Assembly: GCA_003646055.1 (NCBI GenBank)
Contig: QNDZ01000081.1
Span: 1-7,300, forward strand
DNA from: a bacterium
Lineage (GTDB): Bacteria; Hydrothermota; UBA3072; B12-G15
DNA: 7,300 nucleotides
Reading direction: 5' to 3'
The position numbers were made by a program, and so were the translations under genes. This document shows positions 6,193 through 7,300 of the stretch, piece by piece (within the stretch, counting starts at the first letter, position 1; each line of letters begins with the position of its first letter). The notes beneath the pieces are model-generated. The model saw only the letters and a list, made by a program, of their open reading frames with translations. It was not told the DNA's origin and searched no databases.

Positions 6193-7300
6193 TTATTCTA
6201 CTCATTCTATTCCAGTTGCAGGTTGACCTGAACAATGCCCCTGCAGAGGAGATAAAAAAACTCCCCATATCCACAGGTTCCATTGAAAAGATTCTGGACT
6301 ACAGAAGGGAGTATGGGTACTTCAGGTCTGTTTATGAACTTCTCAAGGTTATCCCACCCGAGGAGTTCAGGAAGATAAAGTATCTGGTTGTCATAAAAAA
6401 ACCAGAGGAGATAAAGGACATTCCATACTACATTGAGAGGATACAGCAGAGGCTTGCCTCTGAAGAGAGACCTTCAGAGGTGTTTATGGACGAGTGGCAG
6501 ATGCTTGCCATCAACCCCATGAACATCAATAAAGCAGAGATAGAGGATGTGCTTCTCCTTGACAGGGTGAACCTTGTTGATGCAATATCCGTGATGAGGT
6601 ACATAAGGAAATGGGGCAGGATAAGGTATCCATCCGATATGCGTGCTGCACCAGGGCTCACATCTTATGGATACAGGAACATCAGGGATTTTGTCATCAC
6701 ATCTGAACCAGTGAAACCCCCATCTGCTGTTGGATACACAAGGCTTTACACATCCTGGTGGTCAAGAAAGGACATGGAGGATGTGGGCATGCCCAACATA
6801 GAGGAAAAGATTGACTATTTGAATGCAATGATAAACGACCTCTCTGCGGACACGCTCACAACATACGAAAGGGTATCTGCCTCAGGGTGGTCCGATGAAG
6901 AGATTCAGGAACTGAAAGAAAGACTCGGTTCAGAGGTAGGGGACCTTGATGCTATGAGGTACAGGAGAAAGACCTACTTGAAGACCAGACTCCTCTACAA
7001 GAATCACCTTGACCTTGGGCTCATGGCAATGGAGATGCCAGATGGTTCATTCTTTCCCAAAGGGTTCATAGGCTTGAAAAATGTGGGAATTGTTGATGGC
7101 CTTTATTTTGGTAACTTCCATGTGAGCCTTGGTGAGGGTGTTCTCTTTGAAAACACAGACGACATCCTCTCAAGGGTATATTCAAAGGCAGAGGGTCTTT
7201 TTGGTGACCTGACAACAACAAGGGAATTCAGGACACAGGGGCTTGGTTTCAGACTCTCCCCTTCAAGATTCAGGATAACAGGATTCTATTCAAGGGCACC
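6189..7300 (+). CDS. helix-hairpin-helix (ComEA-like) protein with probable outer-membrane barrel, 3' truncated
   Basis: The frame starts at ATG 6189, overlapping the upstream TGA by four bases (ATGA), and is open to the right edge (370 codons visible). A short hydrophobic leader (1-10) precedes the first helix-hairpin-helix segment (12-68), VDLNNAPAEEIKKLP...ILDYRREYGYFRSVYELLKV, which follows the ComEA pattern. A second segment (about 107-170) opens with INPMNINKAEIEDVLLL and includes YIRKWGRIRYPSDMRAAPGL. Both lack the usual Gly-x-Gly hairpin (ISTGS and DRVNL instead). After a charged linker (180-260) come barrel-like strands with YLKTRLLYKNHLDLGLMAME and LYFGNFHVSLGEGVLFEN (305-322). This resembles the large helix-hairpin-helix barrel proteins of Bacteroidota, usually about 600-700 residues, so roughly half is missing. 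A role in surface DNA binding or uptake is inferred from ComEA only. AGGGG at 6174-6178 is a weak ribosome site, suggesting coupled translation. Confidence 0.8.
   Translation, partial: MIILLILFQLQVDLNNAPAEEIKKLPISTGSIEKILDYRREYGYFRSVYELLKVIPPEEFRKIKYLVVIKKPEEIKDIPYYIERIQQRLASEERPSEVFMDEWQMLAINPMNINKAEIEDVLLLDRVNLVDAISVMRYIRKWGRIRYPSDMRAAPGLTSYGYRNIRDFVITSEPVKPPSAVGYTRLYTSWWSRKDMEDVGMPNIEEKIDYLNAMINDLSADTLTTYERVSASGWSDEEIQELKERLGSEVGDLDAMRYRRKTYLKTRLLYKNHLDLGLMAMEMPDGSFFPKGFIGLKNVGIVDGLYFGNFHVSLGEGVLFENTDDILSRVYSKAEGLFGDLTTTREFRTQGLGFRLSPSRFRITGFYSRA

Overview
The window looks chromosomal and comes from a Gram-negative (two-membrane) bacterium. Four consecutive genes encode proteins with export signals, surface-sorting-type C-terminal domains or outer-membrane beta-barrel character. 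This style is typical of the Fibrobacterota-Chlorobi-Bacteroidota (FCB) group and of candidate phyla such as WOR-3 or Hydrothermae. That placement is an inference from protein style, not from a phylogeny. The 5S rRNA is about 67% G+C (80 of 120 bases) in a clearly AT-richer genome, which would fit a thermophile but does not prove it.

Layout. Positions 3-218 hold the C-terminal end of a SHOCT-like-domain protein that enters from the left edge. A consensus-like promoter (223-250) follows its stop codon at once and drives a solitary 5S rRNA gene (256-375), which ends in a T-rich terminator. No 16S, 23S or tRNA gene is visible. A second promoter (431-458) drives a monocistronic cobalamin-binding-type radical SAM enzyme (486-1880) that has no visible Shine-Dalgarno sequence and is AT-richer than what follows.

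A third promoter (1938-1965) and a strong ribosome binding site start a tight four-gene operon that runs off the right edge. It encodes two secreted multi-module proteins with OB-fold-like domains (1997-3451 and 3464-5437), a PorV/PorQ-like small beta-barrel protein (5434-6192) and a helix-hairpin-helix protein with a probable outer-membrane barrel (6189 to beyond 7300). The gaps are 12 bases, then two ATGA overlaps, so the genes are probably translated in a coupled fashion.

How the genes may work together (inference). The OB-like modules resemble those preceding the catalytic domain in extracellular nucleases of the YhcR/ExeM type, but no nuclease domain is present. The helix-hairpin-helix segments resemble the DNA-uptake protein ComEA, here joined to an outer-membrane barrel. 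Together with a PorV-like shuttle or anchor protein and sorting-type C-termini, the operon could encode a cell-surface complex that binds extracellular nucleic acid or another polymer. This is the most interesting hypothesis in the window and is untested.
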